This document shows positions 19,101 to 28,949 of a stretch of DNA of 64,000 nt, one piece after another. The notes beneath the pieces are model-generated. The model saw only the letters and a list, made by a program, of their open reading frames with translations. It made no database searches and was not told where the DNA came from. Each line of letters opens with the position of its first letter. The stretch's first letter is position 1. This DNA is from Paludibacteraceae bacterium (GTDB lineage: Bacteria; Bacteroidota; Bacteroidia; Bacteroidales; Paludibacteraceae). Location of the stretch: contig JAFXPY010000001.1 in the NCBI GenBank assembly GCA_017527495.1, forward strand, positions 62,001-126,000, in the 5' to 3' direction. The translations under genes were made by a program, and so were the position numbers.

Positions 19101-19709
19101 ATGGCAAAATATATTGGTCCAAAAACTCGTATTGCGCGTAAATTTGGCGAACCTATTTATGGTGAAGACAAAGCTTTTGAAAAGCGTAAATATGCTCCGG
19201 GTCAGCACGGACAAAATCGTCGTGGCAAGAGATCAGAGTATGGCACACAGTTGAACGAAAAACAAAAAGCTAAATACACCTATGGAGTATTGGAGCGTCA
19301 GTTCCGCATCTTATTTGAGAAAGCACAACGCACTAAAGGTATTACCGGTGAAGTGCTTCTTCAACTCCTTGAGAGCCGCCTCGATAATATCGTTTATCGT
19401 TTGGGCATAGCTCCAACACGCGCTGCTGCTCGTCAGTTAGTGTCTCACTGTCACATCGTAGTCGATGGTAAAGTTGTTAATATTCCTTCATATCAAGTTA
19501 AACCGGGTCAGAAAGTTGGTGTTCGTGAAAGAGCTAAATCACTTGAGGTTATAGCTGATTCACTTGCAGGTTTCAACCACGCTAAATATCCTTGGTTGGA
19601 GTGGAATGAGGCAGAGAAACAAGGTACATTGCTTCATATTCCTGCTCGCGAAGATATTCCTGAGAATATTAAGGAACAACTTATCGTCGAACTTTATTCA
19701 AAACAATAA
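19101..19709 (+). CDS. rpsD: 30S ribosomal protein uS4, zinc-free form
   Basis: Assembly initiator for the 30S body and, in E. coli, repressor of the alpha operon. The 202-residue product starts [19 protein letters not shown], lacking the N-terminal cysteine cluster of zinc-binding uS4. The S4 RNA-binding domain [20 protein letters not shown] is intact. Confidence 0.98.
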   Translation: MAKYIGPKTRIARKFGEPIYGEDKAFEKRKYAPGQHGQNRRGKRSEYGTQLNEKQKAKYTYGVLERQFRILFEKAQRTKGITGEVLLQLLESRLDNIVYRLGIAPTRAAARQLVSHCHIVVDGKVVNIPSYQVKPGQKVGVRERAKSLEVIADSLAGFNHAKYPWLEWNEAEKQGTLLHIPAREDIPENIKEQLIVELYSKQ

Positions 19710-19720
19710 TCCGTAAATTC

Positions 19721-20716
19721 ATGGCAATATTAGATTTTCAAAAACCTGAAAAGGTGATAATGTTGGAGTCGAGCGACAAACGCGGAGTCTTTGAGTTCCG
19801 CCCGCTCGAGCCTGGTTATGGTATTACCGTAGGTAATGCACTTCGTCGAATTTTGATGGGATCTCTTGAAGGATTCGCAATAACATCAATAAAAATAAGT
19901 GGAGTAGACCACGAATTTGCCACGATTCCGGGTGTTATCGACGATGTAACCAACATTATCCTCAACTTAAAACAAGTGCGTTTCAAACGCAATGCAGAAA
20001 GTGAAGCAACGGAAGAAACAATCAATCTCCATGTTGCAAATTCAACAGAGTTTCTGGCAGGAAAATTGGATGAGAAACTCCAAAACTTCACCATCCTCAA
20101 TCCTGAACTTGTAATTTGCGAGATGGACGAAAAAGCTTCTTTTGATATTGAGTTGCATATTGGTAAAGGACGTGGCTATGTGCCGGCTGACGAAAATCGT
20201 AATGCAAATGACCCGATTGGCGTTATTGCTATCGATTCAATCTACACTCCTATTCGCAATGTGAAGTACTCAATTGAGCCTTTCCGTGTTGAGCAAAGAA
20301 CAGACTTTGAGAAACTCGTTATAGAGATAGATACAGATGGTTCTATCAATCCAAAAGACGCTCTCAAAGAAGCTGCTAAAATCTTGATTTTCCACTTTAT
20401 GCTTTTCTCTGACGAAAAGATAATGCTTGAAACACAAGATTCACGAAGCAACGACACACTCGACGAAGAGTTGTTGCGTATGCGTCAGTTGCTCAACTCA
20501 AAATTGGCAGACATGAGCCTTTCAGTTCGTGCATTGAATTGTTTGAAAGCTGCCGAAGTTGATACTCTTGGTCAGTTAGTAACCTTCCATCGTAGTGATT
20601 TGCTGAAGTTCCGCAACTTTGGAAAGAAATCACTCACAGAATTGGATGAGTTGCTCGACAAGAATGGTCTTCAGTTCGGTATGGATATTTCTAAGTATAA
20701 ACTTGATAAAGATTAA
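19721..20716 (+). CDS. rpoA: RNA polymerase alpha subunit
   Basis: Dimerises to seed RNA polymerase assembly; its C-terminal domain contacts UP elements and activators. The 331-residue product has the N-terminal domain ([20 protein letters not shown]) and the C-terminal helix-hairpin-helix domain ([20 protein letters not shown], then [19 protein letters not shown]). It is in the classical alpha-operon position, 11 bp after rpsD and 5 bp before rplQ. Confidence 0.99.
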   Translation: MAILDFQKPEKVIMLESSDKRGVFEFRPLEPGYGITVGNALRRILMGSLEGFAITSIKISGVDHEFATIPGVIDDVTNIILNLKQVRFKRNAESEATEETINLHVANSTEFLAGKLDEKLQNFTILNPELVICEMDEKASFDIELHIGKGRGYVPADENRNANDPIGVIAIDSIYTPIRNVKYSIEPFRVEQRTDFEKLVIEIDTDGSINPKDALKEAAKILIFHFMLFSDEKIMLETQDSRSNDTLDEELLRMRQLLNSKLADMSLSVRALNCLKAAEVDTLGQLVTFHRSDLLKFRNFGKKSLTELDELLDKNGLQFGMDISKYKLDKD

Positions 20717-20721
20717 TTAAA

Positions 20722-21180
20722 ATGAGACACAATAAGAAATTTAATCATCTCGGACGTAAGGCTGCTCATCGTGGTGCAATGCTTTCAAACATGGCTTGCT
20801 CTTTGATTCTTCACAAGAGAATAACCACCACAGTTGCTAAAGCTAAAGCTTTGCGTATCTATGTAGAACCAATTTTAACCCGTGCAAAAGAAGACTCAAC
20901 AGCTAATCGTCGTCTTGTTTTTGCTGAGTTGAAACAAAAAGAAGCCGTAAAAGAATTGTTTGGTGTAGTAGCAGAAAAGATTGCTAATCGCCCGGGTGGT
21001 TACACTCGTATTCTCAAAACAGGTTTCCGTCTTGGTGACGCTGCAAAAATGTGCATTATTGAATTGGTTGACTTCAATGAAAATATGCTCAAAGCTGCAC
21101 CAAAAGCTGCAAAGAAAGCAACTCGTCGTAGTAGCAAAAAAGCTGCTCCTGCAAAAGAAGAGGCAGCAGCTGCTGAATAA
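20722..21180 (+). CDS. rplQ: 50S ribosomal protein bL17
   Basis: Tunnel-exit protein, last gene of the superoperon. The 152-residue product starts [20 protein letters not shown]. After the conserved core it carries a tail of about 30 residues made of Ala, Lys and Glu ([20 protein letters not shown]), likely disordered. A terminator hairpin begins about 20 bases after the stop. Confidence 0.98.
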   Translation: MRHNKKFNHLGRKAAHRGAMLSNMACSLILHKRITTTVAKAKALRIYVEPILTRAKEDSTANRRLVFAELKQKEAVKELFGVVAEKIANRPGGYTRILKTGFRLGDAAKMCIIELVDFNENMLKAAPKAAKKATRRSSKKAAPAKEEAAAAE

Positions 21181-21198
21181 AAGCAGACTATATCTTCA

Positions 21199-21240
21199 TA
21201 AAGTAAGAGGTGCGAGCTATTTGCGCCTCTTGCTTTATTT
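21199..21240 (+). terminator. Terminator of the ribosomal superoperon
   Basis: Arms AAAGTAAGAGGTGC and GCGCCTCTTGCTTT pair over 14 positions, with two G-U wobbles, around a short loop. A T-rich stretch follows. The wobbles make it stronger as plus-strand RNA than as minus-strand RNA. Confidence 0.75.
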
Positions 21241-21303
21241 AAGTTTGGTCGTGATTTAACACCTTTTCTCTATTTTTTTTACGTGTAAAAACTTAGTATT
21301 CAC

Positions 21304-22980
21304 ATGAAAAAAAATATTTTAATCGTTCTATTTTTTTTAAGCTCTTGCATTGCGTATGCGCAGAGCGATTTTGATAAATTCTATCAGGAAAGCCAAAAAG
21401 CCTTCGAACAATTCAGCAGAGATTCGCAGGCAGACTTTGAAGCTTTCAGACAAAAGGCAAATGAGGATTACGCCAATTTTATGCGCCAAGCTTGGGAAGC
21501 GTTTGATGCTCATGAAGCAGAAATTCCAATAAAGGAAAAGACTCTTCCGCCTGTTGTCTATGAACGACCTGTGATAGAATCTCAACCAACTCCGCAACCG
21601 ATACCTGAGCAAAATACTAAACCTCAGCCTCTACCAAATCAGAATCAGAAAACACAACCCGCTCCTCTGCCTATACAAGAGCAACAACCAACTCCGCAAC
21701 CCATACCGGAACAAAAAACGACTCCACAACCTGCCCCTCAGCCCATACAAGAGCAAAATCAGAAAACACAACCTGCACCTGAACCTGCCCCACAACCCAT
21801 ACAAGTTAAACCGGAAGTTGTTGTGGTGCCAAAACCCAAGCCTGCGCCTGAGCCTTTGGCTAAAATCCAACCGAAAGAAGATGTACAATACAATAATATA
21901 AGTGTTTCATATTACGGAACGCCGATAACTATTGCTTTCCCCGTTGCAGATAATTTGAAATTAGCAAGAGTGGAAGAAAATGCCATTGCTGATGCATGGA
22001 AAGTTATGTCCGGCAAAAACTATGACATTACTGTTAAGACAGCCCTCGATGCTCGTAAGTCATATTCTTTGTGTGATTGGGCTTATATGGATATGCTCAA
22101 AGAGGTAACTCGTAAGCATTATGGTCCGACCAACGAAGCCGTGTTGATGCAGGCATTTATTATGACCCAATCAGGTTACAGAATTAGATTGGGTATGTCG
22201 GCAGAGAAATTATATATGCTTGTAGCCAGCGACTATACAATCTATGGAATGCGCTATTTTACCCTTGACGGCTCGAAATTCTATCTCATCAATGGAGACG
22301 GGAAAAGCAAATTGAAAATATGTTCTGCAAAATATGACAAAGAGCAAGCTCTCTCTTTGCAGATGTCGGCTCTGCCTAAATTAAACAAAGAGCGAGCAGC
22401 CAAACGAAAGCTAACATCTCGAAAAGGCGTAACAGTGGGTATAAGCTCTAACGTCAATTTAATTAATTTCTTTGGCAACTATCCGCAGGCATGTATTAAT
22501 GGCGATTTTACAACTCGTTGGGCTGCTTACGCCAATACTCCGCTTGAGGCAGATATAAAAAATGCGCTCTATCCTACATTGCGTAGTGTAGTAGAAAATT
22601 TGCCCGAAGACCAAGCCGTTGATGTATTGCTCAATTGGGTTCAAACAGCTTTTGAATATGGCTATGACGACCAAATATGGGGTGGAGATAGAGCCTTTTT
22701 TGCACAAGAGACTCTCTATTATCCCTATTCAGATTGTGAAGATCGAGCCATATTGTTTTCGCGAATTGTTCGCGACATAATGAAGCTTGATGTTGTCCTG
22801 CTTTACTACCCCGGACATCTTGCAACAGCTGTTGCTTTCAATAAACCCGTCAGTGGAGATTATCTGACTTACAACAATAAGCGCTACATAGTTTGTGACC
22901 CGACATACATAAATGCACCTATCGGAAAAACAATGCCCGGAATGAATAATCAACAAGCAAAAATTATAGCTCTGAAATGA
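21304..22980 (+). CDS. Exported transglutaminase-like protein with a Pro/Gln-rich linker
   Basis: The product of 558 residues begins with an export signal (MKKNILIVLFFLSSCIAYAQ) that could be read as signal peptidase I (AYA|Q) or as a lipobox (LSSC, C15). Residues 21-75 form a charged helical segment. Residues 92-190 are a Pro/Gln linker with repeated QPTPQPIPEQ and NQKTQPAP units. The C-terminal part has a transglutaminase-core triad: C478 in SDCEDRA, H505 in YPGHLATAV and D532 in VCDPTY. In exported bacterial proteins this fold usually acts as a cysteine protease or cross-linking enzyme on the cell surface; the substrate is unknown. It overlaps the next gene by ATGA. Confidence 0.75.
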   Translation: MKKNILIVLFFLSSCIAYAQSDFDKFYQESQKAFEQFSRDSQADFEAFRQKANEDYANFMRQAWEAFDAHEAEIPIKEKTLPPVVYERPVIESQPTPQPIPEQNTKPQPLPNQNQKTQPAPLPIQEQQPTPQPIPEQKTTPQPAPQPIQEQNQKTQPAPEPAPQPIQVKPEVVVVPKPKPAPEPLAKIQPKEDVQYNNISVSYYGTPITIAFPVADNLKLARVEENAIADAWKVMSGKNYDITVKTALDARKSYSLCDWAYMDMLKEVTRKHYGPTNEAVLMQAFIMTQSGYRIRLGMSAEKLYMLVASDYTIYGMRYFTLDGSKFYLINGDGKSKLKICSAKYDKEQALSLQMSALPKLNKERAAKRKLTSRKGVTVGISSNVNLINFFGNYPQACINGDFTTRWAAYANTPLEADIKNALYPTLRSVVENLPEDQAVDVLLNWVQTAFEYGYDDQIWGGDRAFFAQETLYYPYSDCEDRAILFSRIVRDIMKLDVVLLYYPGHLATAVAFNKPVSGDYLTYNNKRYIVCDPTYINAPIGKTMPGMNNQQAKIIALK

Positions 22981-23522
22981 AAAAAAACATTATTATATCG
23001 CTAATTTGTGTTGCTGTTCTTGTTGTTGGTGTTATAATTTATCTATTTCTATGCAGCAAAGAAAAGCCAATCGACACTACTGAAGAGGGCGAAGTTGAAG
23101 TCATAAATAATGAAACAGCAGGTGCTCAAGAATACGAGTTTGCCGTAAAACCTGCCGACTTATATATCGTAGGTTTGTGGCATGAGGCTGCTAATCCTTT
23201 ATGGTATAAGGCTTTTTACGACGACTATGCCGGTGATGGCTATTTCTGGGGTAAGGAATGGCAAGAAAATGATAGTATTTTTGAGGAAGACTTACCTTAT
23301 CATGGCAATGGTTGGTTTAGATGGCGTAGAGAAGACGACAAATTAATCGAAATGCATGTGATGACAATGAGTAAAGTGCCTATTGCCAAGCGATGGACAA
23401 TAAAAGCTTTGCAGTGTGACACGATAAATGGCAAAACGCCAAATCAATTCGTTGATAGCCTTATTTTTACAGAAATAGAATTCTCTAAGAATTGTTTCCG
23501 TTTCTCAAGAGTGGCAGAATAG
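22977..23522 (+). CDS. Membrane-anchored hypothetical protein (181 aa)
   Basis: I do not recognise a family. Residues 5-26 form one hydrophobic helix ending in a Cys, followed by an acidic linker and a soluble domain rich in Trp and aromatic residues (GLWHEAANPLWYKAFYDDY, NGWFRWRREDDKLIEMHV). The fold would face the periplasm if the helix is an uncleaved anchor. The start overlaps the stop of the transglutaminase-like gene by four bases, so the two are likely coupled and may work together. Confidence 0.7.
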   Translation: MKKNIIISLICVAVLVVGVIIYLFLCSKEKPIDTTEEGEVEVINNETAGAQEYEFAVKPADLYIVGLWHEAANPLWYKAFYDDYAGDGYFWGKEWQENDSIFEEDLPYHGNGWFRWRREDDKLIEMHVMTMSKVPIAKRWTIKALQCDTINGKTPNQFVDSLIFTEIEFSKNCFRFSRVAE

Positions 23523-23595
23523 GTATATAGTGTCAATTGTTAGTTCAAAAATGCTTTTTTATACATATTTGTACATTATTAAAGACAAATAGCAC

Positions 23596-24777
23596 ATGGA
23601 AACATCCATACTTATCGGACTTATAACCCCGCAACAGCCGGAAGAAAAGACGCGCGAGTATCTTGACGAATTGGCTTTCTTGGCTGAGACATCGTCTATA
23701 GAGCCGATTAAACGCTTTGTACAGCGCCTCGAAACTCCTAATTCAAACACATATATTGGTGAAGGCAAGTTGCAAGAAATAAAGCTTTGGCTTGCTGACC
23801 ATCCTGTTGATGTGGTTATTTTTGACGATGAACTCTCACCTCGTCAATTGCGAAATATTGAAAAGGTGCTTGGTGTCAGAATTATGGACCGTACGATTCT
23901 TATTCTTGAGATATTCCTTCAGCGAGCACAAACGAGCTATGCCAAGACACAAGTTGAGATGGCTCATTTGCAATATATGCTCCCGCGTCTAACTCGTATG
24001 TGGACTCACCTTGACCGCCAAAGGGGTGGTGGAACAACATCGCGCGGTATGGGTGAGACACAGATAGAGGCTGATAAACGAATCATCAAAAGTCGTATCG
24101 CATTACTGAAAGAAGAACTTTCGAAAATTGACCGTCAGATGTTTACGCAGCGTCAAAACCGTGGAAAAATGGTGCGTGTGGCTCTTGTAGGATATACTAA
24201 TGTCGGCAAATCAACGCTGATGAATCTCTTGTCGAAGTCGGAAGTATTTGCCGAGAATAAGCTCTTTGCCACGCTCGACACCACAGTGCGAAAAGTGACT
24301 ATCGACAATCTGCCTTTCTTGCTTTCCGATACTGTCGGATTTATTCGCAAATTACCGCATAACTTGATTGAGTCTTTTAAGTCAACGCTCGATGAAGTGC
24401 GTGAAGCCGATTTGCTAATACATGTGGTTGACATATCGCACCCTAATTTCGAAGAACAATATGAAGTCGTCTGCCAAACACTCAAAGAAATATCGCCTGA
24501 GGATAAGCCATGTATTCTTGTGTTCAATAAAATAGATGCTTTTACGTACACTCCTAAGGATCCTGATGACTTGACTCCTATCAAGCGCGAAAACATATCG
24601 TTAGAGGAATTAGAGCGCACATGGATGAGTAAGATGCAAGAAAATTGCATATTTATATCAGCCAAAGACAAAGAAAATATTGAGCAACTGAAAGAAATGA
24701 TGTATCAAAAAATCAAGGAGATACATATCCAACGCTATCCGTATAATGATTTCTTGTTTCAGAAATATGATGAATAA
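23596..24777 (+). CDS. hflX: Ribosome-associated GTPase HflX
   Basis: Splits stalled or stress-arrested 70S ribosomes. The 393-residue product has the N-terminal HflX domain, the glycine-rich linker RQRGGGTTSRGMGETQIE (142-159), G1 GYTNVGKST (199-207), G3 DTVGF (245-249) and G4 NKID (311-314). It stands alone on the plus strand after a 73-bp gap without an exact promoter match and ends at a strong terminator. Confidence 0.97.
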   Translation: METSILIGLITPQQPEEKTREYLDELAFLAETSSIEPIKRFVQRLETPNSNTYIGEGKLQEIKLWLADHPVDVVIFDDELSPRQLRNIEKVLGVRIMDRTILILEIFLQRAQTSYAKTQVEMAHLQYMLPRLTRMWTHLDRQRGGGTTSRGMGETQIEADKRIIKSRIALLKEELSKIDRQMFTQRQNRGKMVRVALVGYTNVGKSTLMNLLSKSEVFAENKLFATLDTTVRKVTIDNLPFLLSDTVGFIRKLPHNLIESFKSTLDEVREADLLIHVVDISHPNFEEQYEVVCQTLKEISPEDKPCILVFNKIDAFTYTPKDPDDLTPIKRENISLEELERTWMSKMQENCIFISAKDKENIEQLKEMMYQKIKEIHIQRYPYNDFLFQKYDE

Positions 24778-24783
24778 AGATGT

Positions 24784-24817
24784 AAAAAAACGCAACTCTT
24801 GGTTGCGTTTTTTTTAT
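24784..24817. terminator. Terminator after hflX
   Basis: A7-CGCAAC, 5-nt loop, GTTGCG-T8: a short GC stem extended by A/T pairs and followed by a T-run. Because the left side is A-rich it could also act on minus-strand transcripts. Confidence 0.88.
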
Positions 24818-24864
24818 ATTTTACTAAAGTTTCCCACCAATGTTCAGTAGAACTTTTATTGGGA

Positions 24865-25030
24865 TTATACCCCGTAGGGGTTTCCTTTTAATAGCATTGA
24901 TATTGATAGTCGGCGTTATTTCCCGTTAGGGAATATCTATTAAATTCATTTTTCGACATAGAAATTCCCTAACGGGAAATCAATGGATAAATATAATCGG
25001 CTATCCTATTAAAAGAAAATCGCTACGCGA
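24865..25030. repeat. Cluster of dispersed CCCGTAGGGA-type palindromic repeats
   Basis: This gap (24818-25159) holds no ORF I can support. It has four related units: CCCCGTAGGGG followed by TTCCTTTTAATAG (24870-24893); ATTTCCCGTTAGGGAAT (24918-24934); its exact reverse complement (24964-24980); and, in reverse, CTATTAAAAGAAAATCGCTA (from about 25008). Copies recur at 38021-38145 and 57083-57159. Confidence 0.75.
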
Positions 25031-25159
25031 TAATCTATAATATAAAGGGAAAAAATATATTCCTACAATATTAACCAAGTGGGAAACTTCAGTATTTTAG
25101 AGAGCAGGTGTCTATGAGTTAATGTATTGTTGTTGCGCTAAGTCGCAAGTCATCTGATG

Positions 25160-26200
25160 CTATTTTTTTGTTATTTTGCGTTTGAGAAATCTAATACCTT
25201 TTTTGATAATTTCGCATGTCTTGACTCCATAGATATAAACAAATGATGGTGTCAGACGATACCAATAAACGAAACGATTGGCGGGGATGTCAGAGAATTG
25301 TTGTCTCATCACCTTGTCCCATTTTTCAAGTTGCTGTTTGGCAACAGAGTAGGGGTGTTTTGCTAATTCATAGTAGTTGCAGGTGCTCATGAATTGATAG
25401 CAGTCGTCAATATATGCTTCGCGTGTTCCGCCTTTGGGCACTATATCCCTATGTTGTTTAATCCAACCAAGTACTTGAGCAATCACCTTCGATTCATGGT
25501 CTGCAGCACGACCGGCTTTCACTTTTGGATCCATCGATTGTCCCGGTCTGCCAATATAGTAGCGATAGACATTGAGGTCAGTATAAACAAAGTTTTCTGC
25601 TATGGCGATAGGAATGGCTTGTAAAGCAATGTCATCGTACATAACTTTTTCGCAATAGAGAGGCAAGTATTTTTGCATCATAGATGTGCGATATATTGTG
25701 TCGTGTGCGTACGTCATGTTGTGCCCATGACCTGTTGCTATCCAGTCAAACTTGTCTGTATTATAAATTTTGTCAGCAATGAGTTCTGTGTGCCTGTTGG
25801 AGTCAGTGTATGAGTCTTTTGTCGCATCGTAGATCTTACTATTTATCATCACCATGTCCGTGTCGCAAGACTCGAGATAGTCAATCAGGCGGCCAAATTC
25901 TGCGGTGTCAAACCAATCGTCTGAGTCGAGATAGAAAAGATATTTACCAGTTGCAAGTTCAGTGCCGTGATTCCATGCTCCGCCGTGTCCGCGATTTTCC
26001 TGATCTATGACTCGAATTGTATCAGGGTACTTTTTTTCATATTGTTTAGCAATCTCGGCAGATTTGTCAGGTGTGCCGTCGTTGATAACAACAATATCAA
26101 GCTTCTCAAATTGCTTTTGTGGAACAATAAGAGAATCTAAACACCTCTCAATGTATTTCTCAACATTATAAACCGGTATGATGACAGAGAGCAATTTCAT
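25160..26200 (-). CDS. Family 2 glycosyltransferase
   Basis: Inverting GT-A fold transferase that adds a sugar from a nucleotide donor to a surface glycan. The 346-residue product has SVIIPVYNVEKYIERCLDSL, VINDGTPDKSAEIA (39-52), and the metal-binding DSDDW (92-96). No membrane segment is visible before a basic C-terminal tail. It stands alone rather than in a polysaccharide cluster, so donor and acceptor cannot be told. The terminator of gpmI lies just upstream of its start. Confidence 0.92.
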   Translation of the reverse strand: MKLLSVIIPVYNVEKYIERCLDSLIVPQKQFEKLDIVVINDGTPDKSAEIAKQYEKKYPDTIRVIDQENRGHGGAWNHGTELATGKYLFYLDSDDWFDTAEFGRLIDYLESCDTDMVMINSKIYDATKDSYTDSNRHTELIADKIYNTDKFDWIATGHGHNMTYAHDTIYRTSMMQKYLPLYCEKVMYDDIALQAIPIAIAENFVYTDLNVYRYYIGRPGQSMDPKVKAGRAADHESKVIAQVLGWIKQHRDIVPKGGTREAYIDDCYQFMSTCNYYELAKHPYSVAKQQLEKWDKVMRQQFSDIPANRFVYWYRLTPSFVYIYGVKTCEIIKKGIRFLKRKITKK

Positions 26201-26219
26201 AGCTTAAAGTATTTGAAAT

Positions 26220-26250
26220 AAATCAGGGCAACGTCTTGTTGCCCTGATTT
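26220..26250 (-). terminator. Terminator of gpmI
   Basis: Arms AAATCAGGGCAAC and GTTGCCCTGATTT pair perfectly around a 5-nt loop, starting 8 bases beyond the gpmI stop on the minus strand. The following T-tract (TTTATTTC) is short. Confidence 0.72.
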
Positions 26251-26257
26251 GTTGTGT

Positions 26258-27787
26258 TTATTTTTTTTCAATCAGGCAATGTCCTGTCATTTCTTTAGGT
26301 TGTTCAATTCCCAAAATGTGTAGTAATGACGGAGCGACATCAGCCAAGATACCTTCTGCACATTTCACATCTTTTTTCTCTGTAACGTAGATGAACGGAA
26401 CGGGGTTGAGCGAGTGAGCAGTGTTTGGTGTGCCGTCTTCTTCGTTGATGGCATGGTCGGCATTGCCGTGGTCGGCAATGATTATTGCTTCGTAGCCGCA
26501 ACGTTTCACTGTTTCTATTACTTGTTCAACACAGTGGTCAATAGCGCGAACAGCGTCTTGTATTGCAGGATAAACGCCTGTATGGCCTACCATATCGCCA
26601 TTGGCAAAATTCAATACAATGAAATCGTATTTTTGTGATTCTATAGCTTTGACGAGTGCTTCTGTTACGAGTGGTGCCGACATCTCCGGTTGCAAATCGT
26701 ATGTTGCTACTTTTGGTGATGGAATGAGGATACGGTCTTCGCCTTCAAACTCACTTTCGCGTCCGCCGGAGAAGAAAAATGTTACATGGGCAAATTTTTC
26801 TGTTTCGGCAATACGAAGTTGTTTCAGACCTTGTTCGCTCACTACTTGTCCTATTGTGTGTGTAACATTTTCTTTGTCGAAAAGCACATGCAAGCCCGTA
26901 AAGCTTGAGTCGTAAGGTACCATACAATAGTATTGCAATGGCAGAGTGTGCATACCTTGTTCGGGCATGTCTTTTTGTGTCAAGACAATCGTCAATTCTT
27001 TTGCGCGGTCGTTACGGAAATTGAAGAATATCACGACATCGTCGGCTTCAATAAGTCCGATGGGTTTATTGTTGGCATCTATGGCTTGAATAGGCTTGAT
27101 AAACTCGTCAGTAACCTCTGCGTCGTAACTATTTTGCATAGCCTGAACCATGTCTGTGGCTTGTGTGCCTTTGCCTTCGAGCAATAGGTCGTAGGCTTCT
27201 TTGATACGTTCCCAGCGTTTGTCGCGGTCCATAGCATAGAAACGCCCTACTATAGAGGCAATATGGCAATCTGTCTGGTTGCACACTTCTTGTAGTTGTG
27301 CTATAAATCCTTTGCCTGAGCGTGGGTCGGTGTCGCGTCCGTCCATGAAGCAATGAACATAGGTTTTTTTGAGTCCGTAGTGTTTTGAAATCTCACAGAG
27401 CTTGAACAGATGGTCGAGAGACGAGTGTACGCCACCATTAGAGACAAGTCCCATGAGGTGAATCTTTTTGCCTGTCTGTTGAGCGTAAGAAAATGCTTGT
27501 TTTACTTGCTCGTTGTCAAGGATAGAATTGTCGTGGCAGGCGCGATTGATTTTCACTAAGTCTTGATACACCACGCGACCCGCACCAATGTTGAGGTGTC
27601 CTACTTCTGAGTTGCCCATTTGCCCGTCCGGCAAACCTACATTTTCGCCTGAAGCTTGTAGCTGTGAGTGTGGATAAGTGGCGTTAAGATAGTCCATGTA
27701 GGGCGTTGGGGTGCTGTAGATAGCATTTGTCTTGTCGTGAGGCCCGATGCCCCAACCATCAAGAATCATTAATAATGTCTTTTGCAT
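26258..27787 (-). CDS. gpmI: 2,3-bisphosphoglycerate-independent phosphoglycerate mutase
   Basis: Interconverts 3- and 2-phosphoglycerate in glycolysis through a phosphoserine intermediate, using Mn2+. The 509-residue product has the first metal Asp in [10 protein letters not shown] (D10), the nucleophile S60 in [17 protein letters not shown], and the alkaline-phosphatase-like metal block [13 protein letters not shown] near the C-terminus. Length and motifs are typical. It is flanked upstream by an AT-rich gap (27788-27918) with repeated AAATCG-like words and no clear promoter. Confidence 0.98.
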   Translation of the reverse strand: MQKTLLMILDGWGIGPHDKTNAIYSTPTPYMDYLNATYPHSQLQASGENVGLPDGQMGNSEVGHLNIGAGRVVYQDLVKINRACHDNSILDNEQVKQAFSYAQQTGKKIHLMGLVSNGGVHSSLDHLFKLCEISKHYGLKKTYVHCFMDGRDTDPRSGKGFIAQLQEVCNQTDCHIASIVGRFYAMDRDKRWERIKEAYDLLLEGKGTQATDMVQAMQNSYDAEVTDEFIKPIQAIDANNKPIGLIEADDVVIFFNFRNDRAKELTIVLTQKDMPEQGMHTLPLQYYCMVPYDSSFTGLHVLFDKENVTHTIGQVVSEQGLKQLRIAETEKFAHVTFFFSGGRESEFEGEDRILIPSPKVATYDLQPEMSAPLVTEALVKAIESQKYDFIVLNFANGDMVGHTGVYPAIQDAVRAIDHCVEQVIETVKRCGYEAIIIADHGNADHAINEEDGTPNTAHSLNPVPFIYVTEKKDVKCAEGILADVAPSLLHILGIEQPKEMTGHCLIEKK

Positions 27788-27825
27788 ATATAAAGTAAAT
27801 GTTAGTTAGCTGTTGCTGTTGATTA

Positions 27826-27918
27826 GACAAATCGAAATAACGGAATATCGAAATATCGAAAAATAAACAAATCGAAAAATAAATAACTAAATCGTAAATA
27901 ATTAAATAAGTAAATAAA
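27826..27918. repeat. Degenerate AT-rich repeat in the gpmI-smpB gap
   Basis: Words such as AAATCGAAAAATAAA, ATATCGAAATATCGAAA and AAATAAGTAAATAAATC recur with irregular spacing. It looks like a decayed simple-sequence array. No promoter or gene is seen in it. Confidence 0.5.
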
Positions 27919-28380
27919 TCATAGCCTTGCTTTCCATTCGCGGTCGATTTGTCGGCGGTCTTCTTTTTCTTTCAGTGTCTCGCGTTTGTCATAACTCTTC
28001 TTTCCTTTGCAAAGTGCAATGATGAGTTTGGCTCGTCCGTTTTCGTCAATAAAAAGTTCTATAGGTATGATTGTATTTCCTGTTTGTTGTGTTGCGCGTT
28101 GCAGCTTGTTTAGTTCGCGTCGGTTGAGTAGTAGCTTGCGGTCGCGCCGAGCCTCATGATTGCTGTAAGAACCAAATTGATAGGCGGCGATGTGCATGTT
28201 TTTTGCCCAAAGCTCGTTGTTGATGAATGTGCAATAAGAATCTACAAGTGAGGCTTTTGACGCACGAATCGACTTAATCTCAGTACCCACAAGTTGAATT
28301 CCGGCAGTGTAGCGTTCGAGAATAAAGTATTCAAATTCCGCGCGTTTGTTTTTTATATGTATGTTGGCTTTTGCTATCAT
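27919..28380 (-). CDS. smpB: SsrA-binding protein
   Basis: Partner of tmRNA in trans-translation rescue of stalled ribosomes. The 153-residue product has the OB-barrel start [21 protein letters not shown], the conserved [19 protein letters not shown], and the basic C-terminal tail [19 protein letters not shown] that enters the decoding site. Its ATG overlaps the stop of the upstream membrane-protein gene by one base (TAATG), so it is the last gene of a coupled block. Confidence 0.97.
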   Translation of the reverse strand: MIAKANIHIKNKRAEFEYFILERYTAGIQLVGTEIKSIRASKASLVDSYCTFINNELWAKNMHIAAYQFGSYSNHEARRDRKLLLNRRELNKLQRATQQTGNTIIPIELFIDENGRAKLIIALCKGKKSYDKRETLKEKEDRRQIDREWKARL

Positions 28381-28949
28381 TATATATTTCTGAGAATAAG
28401 AAAGTTAAATGCAATGGTTAATATGATTGGTACTATAGTTATAATCAGTGTGAAATAAATGACAAAATATTGTCGTTCGTCTTCTTCGAGCAGTAAGACG
28501 GCTCTTGCGGCTTCCCATAGCAGGTAGGCAACAAAGAAATAGAGTAGGTAGAGATAGTAGGAAATAGGGATTATGGAGATGAAAAATTGCAAAATGATGA
28601 TGAAAGCGTAGCAGTAGGTTATGATTTTGTCGCTATCTTCGAGGTTGAATCTATTAGGGAAAGTGTTTTTCAGCGTTGTTCTGCCAAGCAGGCAAATGAT
28701 ATAATAGCCTCCGGTAAGTACGATTAAATCTCTAAGACTTGTCGCTATGGCATATTGTATGTCATTGAGAAGCCAGTTGAAAGCGAAAACCAGCAAAACA
28801 CAGAGTGCAATTAAACAAAAGGTATATCTGTTGCGTATTTTGCTGATTTCGGTGTCGTCTTTTGCTATTTGTTCCCATGTCTCAGGAGCTTCAATGGTGA
28901 GGTGCCATAGTTGAGAAAAGATATGTTTGATTGTATTTAGCATTTGCAT
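28380..28949 (-). CDS. Yip1-like polytopic membrane protein
   Basis: The 189-residue product has about five hydrophobic segments after a short amphipathic start ([20 protein letters not shown], then [11 protein letters not shown]). Bacteroidota proteins of this shape are often annotated as Yip1-domain proteins of unknown role. I use the ATG at 28949 (in TGATG with the upstream stop) rather than the GTG one codon earlier. Its tight coupling to smpB and the TPR-like gene suggests co-translation, not a shared pathway. Confidence 0.72.
   Translation of the reverse strand: MQMLNTIKHIFSQLWHLTIEAPETWEQIAKDDTEISKIRNRYTFCLIALCVLLVFAFNWLLNDIQYAIATSLRDLIVLTGGYYIICLLGRTTLKNTFPNRFNLEDSDKIITYCYAFIIILQFFISIIPISYYLYLLYFFVAYLLWEAARAVLLLEEDERQYFVIYFTLIITIVPIILTIAFNFLILRNI

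Noticed and set aside
24818-25159. Possible insertion sequence between hflX and the GT2 gene
   Set aside because: Inverted 17-bp repeats are only 29 bases apart and enclose no ORF; it fits the dispersed palindrome family better.
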